In this document: positions 42,497-53,015 of the stretch, piece after piece
Layout: each line of letters starts with the position of its first letter
Position numbering within the stretch: the first letter of the stretch is position 1
Source of the DNA: Chloranthus sessilifolius
Lineage: Eukaryota > Streptophyta > Magnoliopsida > Chloranthales > Chloranthaceae
Assembly (NCBI GenBank): GCA_021018995.1
Contig: CM037598.1
Span: 68,838,671-68,902,670 of the forward strand
Length of the DNA stretch: 64,000 bases
Direction: 5' to 3'
Notes under the pieces: model-generated
The model's input: the letters and a program-made list of their open reading frames with translations, nothing else
Told to the model about the DNA's origin: nothing
Database searches by the model: none
Translations under genes and position numbers: made by a program

Positions 42497-42649
42497 TTTC
42501 ACCCTAGCGCTTCCCCTCTTGTTGGCCTTTCCTTTTATTTTGTTATTTTACTAACCATGGCTGTTTTTTGTTCTAATTTGCTGCTATTTTTCGCTATTTT
42601 TTGTTGTTTTTACTAACGTACTCACCCCTACGATTCAGTCCTTTAAGTG

Positions 42650-42803
42650 CCTTAGCCGTTTGGCGGGCCTACTTGCGCCTTAAATTTCAGTTTTTACGAT
42701 TCTAGTCATTTAAGCCGCCTTAGCCGTTTGGCGGGCCCGCTCGCATTTATTTTCACGTCATTTAAATTTCGGTCATTTACAAGCCTTAGCCGTTTGGCGG
42801 GCC
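42650..42803 (+). repeat. Leader repeat, three copies of CCTTAGCCGTTTGGCGGGCC
   Basis: The 20-base word starts at 42650, 42718 and 42784, with partly conserved sequence between (TACTTGCGC, ATTTCGGTCATTT). The spacing is 66-68 bases. It lies in the untranslated leader 150-320 bases after the PBS, where packaging or dimerisation signals often lie in retroelements; that role is only a guess. Confidence 0.85.
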
Positions 42804-43280
42804 TACTTGCGCACTTTATTTCGGTCATCATATTTCACCTTTGAACGCCGGCCCGTTGAGGCGGCACGGGTTTGTCATCCCCGACCCGATTTTGGACTTA
42901 ATTTCACTCCCCTATAAAAATTTGTAATTAAAAGTGAACCAACAGTATGGGGACATAATTGAATTTATTTTTGTGTTTTTGGGTAGTTTTTGGGGGCTTT
43001 AGCACATACAATTTACCGGTTCCCCAAAGAAGGCGGCAGCCCTAGTGGTGATGATCCCGAAAAGAACCACCCTTCCAAGACTGAGAAGGCGCTACCGGGA
43101 GGTATATCGGTTGCCAATTCGATCAAGCCGTAAACCCGCATTGGTGAGAGCGTAGAAAACCCAAAATTCAGCCGTGTATCCCTAGGAAACGGAAAGGAGG
43201 GACCCGATAACAAACATAGAATCCTCGGAGCATTTCTCCCAAGAAACCTTCAAAGACCCACATTCGCTTGTCATCAACCT
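42804..43280 (+). other. Leader, no gene seen
   Basis: Untranslated leader with mixed composition. Short open frames occur on both strands (for example 43013-43213 on the minus strand), but none has a recognisable motif. It is ordinary for the long 5' leader of a Tat element. Confidence 0.6.
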
Positions 43281-43418
43281 TTTGATATATAATATATCAA
43301 AGAACCTCAGATTTACGGCGATATAATATATACGCCAAATTAAAATCTCAGATTTAAGCGCGAGTATATATATATATACGCCCAAATCGATTTTTGGTCA
43401 AGGCAATATATATACGCC
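43281..43418. promoter_or_regulatory. Palindrome cluster 2 (in leader)
   Basis: AT-core palindromes lie at 43281-43301 (perfect, TTTGATATAT and ATATATCAAA around A), 43317-43336 (GGCG...CGCC ends), 43361-43383 and 43402-43418. The centres are about 36-45 bases apart. The text before the last copy, GATTTTTGGTCAAGGC, parallels the text before the second palindrome of cluster 4. The cluster sits about 630 bases upstream of the first gag ATG. Confidence 0.7.
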
Positions 43419-43756
43419 AAAGATATATCCTGCAAAGAATCACGAGGCCCAATCCACCACCCCAATTCTCGATTAGCGGTATTAGTGTCCGCGTAGCCTC
43501 CCACATTCTCTAACACCCAATATGCCCCGCCCACCAAAAGAGAAGGCGACTTCTTATTGATTTGCTCCAGGGGATAGGGTCATTTGCGTGGATTCCCTCG
43601 CCTTCAATAGAACGAAAGGGTTCCCTTTCGCTTCTTCCGAAGTGTGTCGGATCCCGCCGTGGGACCTACTAAAGGTACATATATCGCCCGAAACGGAAGT
43701 TGACCCTGGGCACCAGGTCATCAGTCATCTAAGTAGAGGGGAGTTAATTACAATTT

Positions 43757-43940
43757 GAAAAAAAAAGAGAGAAAGAAAATCCTCATCTTCAAAAAAAATC
43801 CACCTTAAAAAAAAAAAAGGGAAAAATCAATCAAAATCACAAAATTCACTTTTCAAAACCAAAAAAAAATTCATTTTCCAAAACCCAAAAAAAAAAACAA
43901 AAAAAAACACACAAAGAAAAACAATAAAAAATATACCTTG
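43757..43940 (+). repeat. A-rich low-complexity leader
   Basis: Runs of A broken by GAAA, CAAAA and CCA blocks, immediately upstream of the gag reading frame. No structure beyond low complexity. Confidence 0.85.
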
Positions 43941-44044
43941 GTGTGACCGGCACTACGGCGACCTCAAACCCGGCCCGTAGGAGAAGAACCAGGAAGGTAT
44001 TCGGCCCTTATCCGCGACATCAATACAACACTCGTCGGCGGATC

Positions 44045-45732
44045 ATGTCAAGAGCCAATACATCTCCGCCGTCATCCCCTTCCCATTCCCTTATAGGAGA
44101 AGACCCGGTCTCCGACACCTTCACCCAAGCCAGGTTCGATATCACGGGCCCATTTGGAGCGCCCGTGTTCACTTCCACCTCATCCCCTTCCCTTACATTC
44201 CCCCAACATACCCGTTTTTCATCCCCTACTGAAACCCCTCATTTCCCAACTGATCCTTACATCCCCACCTCCCATCCAAACACCATTACCGCATCTCCAT
44301 ACTTCCAAAGACCCCCCAGGGAGTCCCATCCCCCGCCTACTTCCCACATTCCATCCCTCTCATCACCCATGCCCCCAACATCCTACATCTCATCCACCCC
44401 ATCTCACATACCATTCCCACCACATGGCCCATCCACATCCCAACATACCCCCCCATTTACCCAGGTCATGCCCAATTTCTCCCAACCACCTCCATCCTTA
44501 AGTAATCTATCACCCCCCAATCTCACACCTGAGTCCATGCCCTCGATGGAGGACATGAGAATGATGCTTCTCAACCCTACCTCTCAAACCCCAGATCCAA
44601 ATTTCCAAAACCTCCATACCCCATTCCTCCCTAACCATGCCCAAAAAACCCTCAAAACCCATGGGCCCAAGCCCAAGCCCCATCCATCCCAAACCCCATG
44701 GGCTCAAACCCCCAAACCCACAAGCCACCCAACCCAAACCCCAAACCCATGGGCTCAAGCCCAAACCCACCAAACCCAGGCCCAGACCCTCAAAACCCAT
44801 GGGCCCAAGCCCAAGCTTATCAAGCCCAGACCCCAGCCCAAACACCTCCAAACCCATGGGCTCAAGCCCAAACACTTCCAAACCCATGGGCTCAAGCCCA
44901 AACCCACCAAACCCAGGCCCAGACCCAAGACCCTCAAAACCCATGGGCCCAAGCCCAAGCCCACCAAACCCAGGCCCAAACCCAAGACCCTCAAAACCCA
45001 TGGGCCCAAGCCCAAGCCCATCAGACCCAGGTCCAGGTCCAAGCCCCCCAGGGCCTTTGGACCCAAACCTATCAAACCCAAGCCCAGGGCCCATGGACAC
45101 AAACTCAACCCCCTCATGGCCCAGTAACCCAAACTCAACAAGGCCCATTGGCCCAAAGTCATATTAAGCCCCACCCCTGTGCCCAAAGCCCACCCAAGCC
45201 TTCCAAACCATCAAACCCAAATCCAAACCCAAGGCCCATCCGCCCACGCTCATCAAAGCCCATTACCCCCACCAATACCCCCCACCAATACCCCTCCTTC
45301 ACCTATACCCCCTACGCCCCCCTCCCACCTCCAATGGGAAATCCAATCCATCCCATTCCTCAAAACCACAACATCCCCCCATCTCAATCACACCCCCATC
45401 ACCCCCATAATGTGCCACCAACTCAGCACATCACTTACCCACAAAACGCTCACCCATTTATCCCTTCTCATCCCCTACAAACCATGTGGCCCCACCAAGT
45501 CATCCAACCCATCACCCCCCAAGTCCAAATAGCAGAGCTCGCCCCTCACCAATACCACAACCAACAGTATGAGGAGGATGATATTCGCAACAGTGGAGGA
45601 ACCGCCTCTTTTAACCCTCTCGAGCCCACCATCATCACACCTAGGGTCAAACCAAATCAAGGGGAAGCGGTCCCCGCCACAGCCTCGAAGGAACCAGCAG
45701 AAAAGAATAGCAGATGTAATACGTATAGCTGA
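44045..45732 (+). pseudogene. gag: gag N-terminal extension, Pro/Gln-rich, frameshifted
   Basis: The first ATG of the reading frame is at 44045; the frame is open upstream to 43943, but only from a GTG. About 200 residues rich in Pro, Ser and Thr are followed, at 44630-45130, by a coding tandem repeat with units such as NPWAQAQTHQTQAQ. This repeat switches from the first frame to the next near 44790, which implies a one-base indel. The second frame continues to 45732 and ends in an acidic patch (EEDDIRNSGG). Long, low-complexity extensions ahead of gag are common in Tat elements. The strong open frames on the minus strand (for example 44510-45148, Gly/Leu-rich) are shadows of the CCCAAGCCCA repeat. 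Confidence 0.7.
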
Positions 45733-47621
45733 TGAAGATGGGAGGAATGGAACTACACTCGACGGACTTTTCAGACTTATGTTTGTTCTCTGACGTCCCC
45801 CTGCCATAGAAATTTAAGATGCCATCATTTGATAAGTATAATGGCACTGGCAACCCCATCGCCCACTTGAAATCTTACTGCGGGGATATGTGCCAGTATG
45901 GCGGAGATGAACGACTCCTCATCAAAGTGTTCCAGAAGAGTTTGACGGGCCCAGCACTGAGATGGTTCACATCCCTGGAACCATCCATGATAAAAAATTA
46001 GAAAGATCTGACACGCTTATTTCAAGAACAATATGTCTATAACATAGACATAGAACCAAGGAAGTCGGATTTGGCCCGATTAAAGAAAAGACATGATGAA
46101 ACATTCAGTGCTTACTTAGGGAGGTGGAGGGCCTTAGCCGCTCAGGTAACTCATCGAATTCCCGATGATGAGCAGATTGAATTGATAACCAAGGGAGCCC
46201 TCCCAGTCATCGCAGATTTTTTAGTATATCAGCAGCAGTCAAGTTTTGCTGATCTGGTCTGAAATGCCAACCGTTGCGAAGACGCCATTAGAGAGGGCAG
46301 GCTAGGAAGGAATGCGGCCAACGGGGCCACTGGGGTTCGAAAAGCCGCCGAACCAAGAATTGAAAGAAGACCAGGGACAGAGGTACAGAACATTGTTTAC
46401 CCCCAGGCCAATACCAACGCCCCCCCGATACAACTCCAGGTTACACAACCGCCCCCGACCCGTTTCGAGCAAGTACCAAGGCCAAGCAACGGACCAAGAG
46501 CCCCGTTTACCCCGGAACAGATGAAAGCACGTTTCGAACGACTATTCACCCTGTTGGGGCAATCCTTGAGTGTCTTACTGCCAGTGTTACTACAGAAAGG
46601 CCTGGTCAATTTACTCCAACCTCGCCCCCCACCCCACCCAATACCAAGGAATTATGATCCGAATCTGCATTGCAATTTCCACCAGGGACCGGGTCACCCT
46701 ACGGACCGGTGCTTCCCATTAAAGCATGCGGTCCAAGATCTGGTAGAGGCGGGAAATATCATACCCCCGCCACTTCCCCACGGGCAGAACCAAAATATCC
46801 ATCAAGCCCCTCTACCACCGCACCTAGGAGGCCCCAGGCCAAACATACATTGGATAGAGGAAGAAGAAGAAGAGTTTGACCCTTCAGATTATATTAGCAA
46901 TCAGGAGGAATTTTCACCCCCCAAGTCAAACGAAGATGAACTATTTATTGGGGTGATCGAACCCTTTTATCTTCTTGCCACACCAACTTGCCAAGAGGAG
47001 CCCTTAGATTTAGGACAGTATTTTTCCACCCCCGCTCCCGCCTATCAAATCCAAACGGGCACAGTCCCGCCGCAATCATACGCATATCCACCCCACGCCC
47101 AATTCTTCCCATACACCCCTTCGTCACACATAAATCATCCTATTCCTTACGCAATTTCGCCATCCCCATATTATCCTACCCCATACACGCCCTCAAGTCC
47201 CTCCACCCAATGCAATGCTCCACCATCCTCAAGTTACCCCATGCCATACACGCCTTCAAGTCCCGCCACCCAATTTACCCCATACACCCCTCCATCACCC
47301 CCGAATTACCCCGCTCCATGCACAACTCCATCATCCTCAATCTATCCCATTTCATCTACCAACCCATCATCCCACCATGCCACAAACCCTTTATATCCCC
47401 CATTCCACCCACTACCCCACCATGTCCCGGTCATCTCTCTCAATGCACAACTCCATAGCCCCAATTTACCCCACTTCATCCACAAACCCGTCACCATCCC
47501 ATCATACCTCCCCATATACAAATCCTTCATACCCCCATCATCCCGTGCCCACCACACCTCAAACGTCTCCCCATCCCTCCAGCCCAGTCCACTCCCTCAT
47601 CCCTTCACTATTTTGGCCTAA
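45733..47621 (+). pseudogene. gag: gag core (capsid and nucleocapsid), with stops
   Basis: Structural protein that forms the retroelement particle in the cytoplasm. One frame reads through the capsid-type region (DKYNGTGNPIAHLKSY, then ALRWFTSLEP) and is cut by TAG at 45807-45809 and 45999-46001 and TGA at 46260-46262. The nucleocapsid zinc-knuckle variant CNFHQGPGHPTDRC starts at 46671, followed by LKHAVQDLVEAGNI, a hallmark of Tat-lineage gag. An acidic stretch (WIEEEEEEFD) and then a long Pro/Ser/Tyr-rich tail with YPxPYTPSSP repeats run to the stop at 47621. A frame change separates it from the protease. Confidence 0.85.
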
Positions 47622-47721
47622 TCCAACTCCACCACCACCGGACAAGCAACCCTCACCCAATCCCCTCATCACCCAATCACCACCGGTCCTACCATGCCAG
47701 TAACACGTACAAGCCCCCTCC

Positions 47722-48807
47722 GTGCCCATAACTCTAATTTTGTCAATTCCCCCCACTACCATTCCACCCCCCATTGGAGTTAACCTGGTCGAACCCGAGA
47801 AACCAGTATATCCGGCCCAATCCTCCTCGAAATCCTCACGCACCCCATTTCTCATCCCAAAACCTTCTTATGACCCGCATCAGGTACCTTTGAGCTATGA
47901 ACAGACGGACGTGAATGTCGGGTGCAACCAAGAAGAGGCTGTTGAATTTGTTACTCGATCCGGCTGGATTTCTGCCCAGCCAGAAGCATCAGGGGCAGTC
48001 AGAGGAGAGGAAAAGAAGAAAGAACAAGCCACACGAAATCCCTTTGAAAAAATGGCCAGGGAACATATACTGGAGACACAGCTCAAGAGAACACCCGCAC
48101 ATATTACCGTGTGGGATTTGTTAATCACGTCTCCACTCCACTTTCAAGCCCTAATGGGAGCACTCAAGGACGCGCATGTCTCCACCCATGTAACTCCGGA
48201 TGAAGTAGGGGAAATAATAGGGCAAGTGTTGGCCCCAAACGCCATCTCCTTCACCGATGCGGACCTACCGATCGAGGGGAATGACCATTCTAAACCCCTG
48301 AATATAACAGTGGAAGTAGGGAACTTGGTGGTGCCGTTGGTCCTGATCGACAACGGGTCGGCGCTGAATGTATGCCCTTTAAGGACGGCAATCAAAATTA
48401 GGGCAAACCCCGACACCTTCCAGCCATCCATATCAAGCGCACGGGGATTCGACAACACTAGAAGGGAAATCATAGGAGAAGTAGACCTTGACCTGATCCT
48501 CGGACCGCAAACCTTCACCACCCCCTTTCAAGTGATGGACATCAAGTCTACCTTCAATCTGCTATTGGGCCGGCCATGGATACATAAGCTCGGAGCGATA
48601 CCATCTACTTTACACCAAAAGCTCCGATTCATTTCAGAAGGAAAAATTGTCACCATCTTAGGTGAGAGCAGAGAAGACATGGGGAAGAGCGCTCTGCACA
48701 TTGAGAATCCGAAAGTGCTAAACATACACCACATGAGGGCCGATCTCCATCGATTTGAGTATGACTTCTCAATGTTACCCTCGAACCAAGCGAAAAGACC
48801 CGGATAA
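47722..48807 (+). CDS. pro: Retroelement aspartic protease region (part of broken polyprotein)
   Basis: This would cleave the gag-pol polyprotein during particle maturation. The 361-codon open stretch starts at a GTG only because the frame is entered by a frameshift; it is not a true start. The catalytic motif LIDNGSALNV lies at about residues 208-217, with Asn-Gly-Ser replacing the usual Thr/Ser-Gly, as is normal for Tat elements. The flap and C-terminal hydrophobic motif follow (FNLLLGRPWIHKLGAIPST, about residues 282-300). Upstream, FVTRSGWISAQPE and NPFEKMAREHILETQLK form the conserved gag-pro linker. This is the best-preserved domain in the element. Confidence 0.88.
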   Translation: MPITLILSIPPTTIPPPIGVNLVEPEKPVYPAQSSSKSSRTPFLIPKPSYDPHQVPLSYEQTDVNVGCNQEEAVEFVTRSGWISAQPEASGAVRGEEKKKEQATRNPFEKMAREHILETQLKRTPAHITVWDLLITSPLHFQALMGALKDAHVSTHVTPDEVGEIIGQVLAPNAISFTDADLPIEGNDHSKPLNITVEVGNLVVPLVLIDNGSALNVCPLRTAIKIRANPDTFQPSISSARGFDNTRREIIGEVDLDLILGPQTFTTPFQVMDIKSTFNLLLGRPWIHKLGAIPSTLHQKLRFISEGKIVTILGESREDMGKSALHIENPKVLNIHHMRADLHRFEYDFSMLPSNQAKRPG

Positions 48808-49480
48808 AGCGGAGGAATGGATGCTGTGTTCATACTCACAGATGGGGCCATCAAAAGGAAAGGATGGCCCACGGCTCCAAGGAAGAAGAGACCCCGTCAA
48901 GGCCAAGGGGCAACAAACTAAATTCGGCTTAGGCTACAGGCCCAGAGAAGAGGAAGTCAGAGAAGCCAAGGAGAAGATGAGAGCCACAGCAGCCGCCAAG
49001 GCCAGAGGAATCATCTTGGAAGAGGAACCTCACGCTCGCTCCCACATCCGCGAAACCTTTGTGAGTGCCGGGGTAGTAAAAATTGATCTGAATGGGGAGA
49101 CGAGGGTAACCCCACATAAGCCTACTTCAATCCACCCCACCAATCCCTACATCATCCCCCCAGACTTTGAAATGGACTTAGCCGCCCTTTCCTTGTTTGA
49201 GGAAGAAGTGCCCCGATCCACCCCTCACTTCAGCACCAACCACTCTGGGCCCCTCCTAACAGTAGAGGACAAGGTCCCGGAGGATCCCTCTATAAATATG
49301 TTGAGGGGAGAAATGCAAGAGCCTACCGATGCCATTCCCGATCAAAGAGGTAAAGGTCAAGCCTTGCAGGTGAGTAACTGGGCATCCTTGCCCCAACTCT
49401 TGAGAGCCGCCAAATGCCATGAAAATGGCACCGACTCTCCAAAAAAAAAACAACCTGTAAAAAGTGAGGTTAGCCTCTGA
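48755..49480 (+). CDS. Protease-RT linker of the polyprotein
   Basis: This frame overlaps the protease frame by about 50 bases, so a one-base indel near 48790 breaks the polyprotein. The conserved linker motif KFGLGYRPREEEVREAKEK lies at about residues 56-74, followed by HIRETFVSAGVVKI. The frame runs into a strong splice-donor-like sequence at 49369/49370 and stops at 49480. Tat/Ogre elements carry an intron between protease and RT, so the part after 49370 may be intron rather than protein. Confidence 0.75.
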   Translation: MSMTSQCYPRTKRKDPDKAEEWMLCSYSQMGPSKGKDGPRLQGRRDPVKAKGQQTKFGLGYRPREEEVREAKEKMRATAAAKARGIILEEEPHARSHIRETFVSAGVVKIDLNGETRVTPHKPTSIHPTNPYIIPPDFEMDLAALSLFEEEVPRSTPHFSTNHSGPLLTVEDKVPEDPSINMLRGEMQEPTDAIPDQRGKGQALQVSNWASLPQLLRAAKCHENGTDSPKKKQPVKSEVSL

Positions 49481-49661
49481 ACCACTCTACCTTGTATATA
49501 TAGAAATCCACCTCGCCAGGGGCTGACCTCCGAAAAAATACAAAAGATCATAAAAATATAAAAAATACCAATTCCAAAAATATTGTCCTTTAAAATTCCC
49601 AATAAAATTAAAATCAATGTCGTGATACCCGTCCCATGTGAAACCAACCCCTTCCCTATAG
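49370..49661 (+). other. Candidate pol intron between protease and RT
   Basis: Donor GCAG|GTGAGTAAC at 49370 matches the plant consensus well. A polypyrimidine-backed acceptor CCCCTTCCCTATAG ends at 49661, giving a 292-base intron. The span is AT-rich and poorly protein-like compared with both sides, and Ogre-type elements are known for an intron here. An alternative acceptor (TTGTATATATAG) ends near 49501. This is an inference; no transcript is available. Confidence 0.45.
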
Positions 49662-50839
49662 AAATACAAGAAGAGGTAGGAGTCACGAGTCTGGATGAGG
49701 AGGGCCAAACCGACGAGCTCCCCAATGAGCTCCTCAAACAATTTGCGGATTTTGAGCATGGCCCTACCCCGATCGTCGAAGAGACAGAGGACGTCAATTT
49801 GGGCACCACAGAGGCCCCCAAAATCACCAAAATCGGAACGTCGCTGTCCCCTGAGGGGAGGAAAGGTATGATAGACTTCCTTCGATCATACCAAGACGTC
49901 TTCGCATGGTCGTATGAAGACATGCCTGGTTTGGATACCGATTTGGTTGAGCATGAGTTGCCACTCTACCCCGATGTTAGGCCGGTGAAATAGAAGCTAA
50001 GATGACTCCGACCCGAATGGATGTTGAAGGTGAAGGATGAGGTCATTAAACAGTATGACGCAGGTTTCCTCATGGTATCCAAGTACCCACAGTGGCTAGC
50101 CAATATCGTCCCTGTATCTAAGAAGGATGGAAAGGTTCGAATGTGTATCGACTTCCGAAATCTCAACAAGGCGAGCCCTAAGGACGATTTCCCACTGCCA
50201 CACATCGACATCTTGGTCGATAACACTGCAAAGCACGGGATGCTCTCGTTTATGGATGGATTCTCAGGATACAATCAGATAAAGATGGCAGAGGTTGATC
50301 GCGAGAAGACAGCGTTCATTACCCCCTGTGGAACCTTCTGCTACAAAGTAATGCCATTCGTGCTGAAGAATGCTGGGGCGACCTATCAAAGAGCAATGAC
50401 GGCCCTGTTCCACGACATGATGCACCGAGAGATCGAAGTATACGTCGACGACATGATTGCCAAATCTCCAGAAAGGGAGGACCACTTGATAAACCTACAG
50501 AAACTATTCGAGAGGCTGAGAAAATACAGATTGCGGTTGAATCCCCAGAAATGCGCGTTTGGCGCTATGTCCGAAAAGCTACTGGGCTTTATTGTCAGTA
50601 GGAGAGGGATCGAGGTCGATCCGACCAAGATCAAGGCTATCACTGAGATGCCACAACCATCTACAGAGAAGGAAGTCAGAGGCTTCTTAGGCAGGATCCA
50701 GTACATCAGATTCATCGCACGATTAACCGATATGCGCACCAATCTTCAAGCTGCGAGAAAGGACTCACCGGTTGAGTGGAATGATGATCAGATTAAAGGT
50801 TATCTCGAAACCTCGATATTGGTACCACCGTGCAGATAG
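49583..50839 (+). pseudogene. pol: Reverse transcriptase domain, two early nonsense codons
   Basis: Copies element RNA into DNA in the particle. The N-terminal lead-in (DELPNELLKQFADFEHG, DVFAWSYEDMPGLDTDLVEH) is followed in the same frame by TAG at 49991-49993 and TGA at 50003-50005. The RT fingers and palm then follow: SKKDGKVRMCIDFRNLNKAS, FMDGFSGYNQI with the first catalytic Asp, and YVDDM at 50441-50455 with the paired catalytic Asps. The thumb and connection follow (LNPQKCAFG, LGFIVSRRGIEVDPTK). The catalytic residues are intact; the stops upstream and the frame break after 50830 disable it. Confidence 0.92.
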
Positions 50840-51220
50840 ACCCCGATAATGTACTTGTCCCATTGAGTTTTCCATGGGCTGTGTGTTAGGATAGCATGAT
50901 GAGGCGGGAAGAAGAGAGCAGGCCATCTATTACCTAAGCAAGAAATTCACTGATTACGAGATACGCTATTCTCATCTAGAGAAAGCCTGCCTGGCGCTCG
51001 TTTGGGGTACTAGAGACTTCGACACTACACATTATCCCGGCGTTCTACTTCTAGCGGATGGATCCGTTGAAGTACCTATTAGAAACACTGCTCTCAGCGG
51101 CGAACCGCACATTAGCAACTTACTCCTATCCGAGTTTGACATTACTTATGTCACCCAAGTCGATTAAGGGGCAAGCACTCGATCATCTTCTTGAGAACCC
51201 TCTGCTTAAACTATGAGCCT
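50840..51220 (+). pseudogene. First RNase H domain, multiply frameshifted
   Basis: Removes the RNA strand during reverse transcription in an intact element. Only fragments in changing frames remain: EQAIYYLSKKFTDYEIRYSH and LEKACLALVWGTRDF in one frame, then MDPLKYLLETLL and SIKGQALDHLLENP in another, with LLLSEFDITYVTQV in the first. At least three indels are needed to explain this. It is the most decayed enzymatic domain of the element. Confidence 0.75.
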
Positions 51221-51224
51221 CTAA

Positions 51225-51932
51225 GGACGAATTCCCGATGAAGACATTTTGTTCATGACCGGCGAGGATCTGAGGAGAAGCGGAGAGCCACAGGTAATGC
51301 ACTTCGATGGGGCATCGCATGATGAGGGCCAAGGAGTTGGCGCCATTCTTATCTCGCCGAAAGGATCCCATATACCCATCTCAATCAAATTGAACTTCCC
51401 ATGCACCAACAATATGGCCGAGTATGAGGCCTGTACAGCTAGTTTACAGACAGCTCTTGATCTAAATATAACTCACCTTAGGGTCTTTGGAGATTCATAG
51501 TTAATTATATGCCAAACCAACGGGGATTGGAAGACCAAGGATGAGAAATTGATCCCATACCATGAACATCTAGAGGATCTGATAACCTGCTTTGAGGAAG
51601 ACACCTTCTCTTATGTGCCACGAGTAAGAAATCGGTTTGCTGACGCCCTGGCTACCCTGGCCTCCATGGTCGAGATTCCATATGGAGTGGTGATGAAGCC
51701 GATCATGATAGAGCAGAGGAACGAACCGGCTTTCTGTCACCTGATCGAAGGACCTACGGAGATAGAGAATGAACCACCCTGGTTCTCATACATCAAGAAC
51801 TTCCTCGAGACCCGAATTGTCCCAGAAGGAACATCAAAGGTAGACAAACGCACCATCCAGCGATTGGCAACAAACTACGTCATTTGCGGCGATCTCCTAT
51901 ATAGACGGTCTCACCACAATATTCTGCTCTGA
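51225..51932 (+). pseudogene. Archaeal-type RNase H (aRNH), two nonsense codons
   Basis: The second RNase H is the diagnostic domain of the Tat lineage. The motifs, in order, are MHFDGASHDEGQGVGAIL (first acidic residue), NNMAEYEACTASLQTALDL (Glu), RVFGDS (third acidic residue) followed at once by TAG at 51498-51500, and NRFADALATLASM (last Asp). The frame continues past the stop to TGA at 51930-51932. All four active-site residues are present; only the stops break it. Confidence 0.88.
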
Positions 51933-53015
51933 TGCCTAACCCAGAAAGAAGCGGTTGAGATCATGAAGGAGATTCATGAGGGGGTCTGCGGAGCCCACAT
52001 CAGCGGTCACATGCTTGCTAAGAAAATTCTAAGGCAAGGATACTTTTGGACTACTTTGAGGCGATTGCGCACGCGTATAGAAGTGCTACAAATGCCAAGA
52101 GCACTCGACCTAATACGCTCGCCATTGACTTGCAACATGGCCACCTTGCCCGTTAAGCCACAGGGTCTCGACGTCGTCGGCAAGATCAATCCTAAGGCTT
52201 CCAACGGACATCAATTCATCCTCGTCGCTGTGGAATACTTTACAAAATGGGTAGAGGTGGCCTCCTATACGAGCATTAAAGCTAGCCATGTTGAGAAGTT
52301 CATCAAGAACAATATCATTTGTAGATTCGGCGTACCCAAAGATATCATCACTAATAATGGCACTAATTTCGCTAATAGGCGCATCCGGGCCTTGTGTGAG
52401 CGGATCAAGATCAAGCATCATCGTTCATCCCTGTACAGGCCTCAGACAAATGGAGCAGTAGAGGCAGCCAACAAAACTCTGATCCGCTCCCTGAAGAAGA
52501 TGGTAGTTACTTACAGAGATTGGAGTGAGCACTTACCCTTCGCACTTTGGGCCTATAGAATGTCTATCCGCACCGCAACAGGGGCAACACCATTCTCCCT
52601 TATGTATGGGACCGAGGCTGTGCTACCCTTTGAGGTCGAGGTACCGTCACTCCGTATCCTTTTAGAATCCCATCTACCTGAAGCTGAGAGGGAAAGAGCT
52701 CATTTTGAATAGCTAGACTTGATTGACGAGAAAAGACTCATAGCCTTATGCCACACTTAGGTCTATCAGAGGAGAATTGCACGTGCTTACAATAAGCGCG
52801 TCAGCGGTCGAGACCTGAAGATAGGAGACACCGTACTGAAGAAAATTTTTTCGTCTCTCCACTCCGATCCGAGAGGGAAGTTTAGGCCAAATTGGGAAGG
52901 ACCCTATGTCATCCGAGAGGTTCTGCCGGGATACGCCGTTCGCCTCGCCACCATGGACGGAGACCACTTTCCTGAGCCCATCAACGCTGGATACCTCCGT
53001 AAGTTCTACTCATAG
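51933..53015 (+). pseudogene. Integrase, active-site and zinc-finger damage
   Basis: Inserts the cDNA into the host chromosome. The zinc-binding His pair is in HEGVCGAHISGHMLAKKIL; the Cys pair (KCYKCQ) is visible only in another frame near 52085, so indels break the HHCC finger. In the catalytic core, the first Asp is in GLDVVGKINPKASNG and the Glu in NGAVEAANK. The second acidic position reads ITNNGTNF, with Asn where the family has Asp. The conserved LPFALWAYR and TPFSLMYGTEAVLPFEVEV follow. TAG codons at 52710-52712 and 52758-52760 interrupt the C-terminus, which ends GYLRKFYS and stop at 53013-53015. There is no chromodomain, as expected for Tat. Confidence 0.9.

Noticed and set aside
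42056..42507. ORFs in the 5' LTR as genes
   Set aside because: They lie in the U5 side of the LTR and one crosses the LTR end and the PBS. No recognisable protein.
44510..45186. Minus-strand Gly/Leu-rich ORFs over gag (up to 212 codons)
   Set aside because: They are the complement of the CCCAAGCCCA repeat and mirror the coding repeat of gag.
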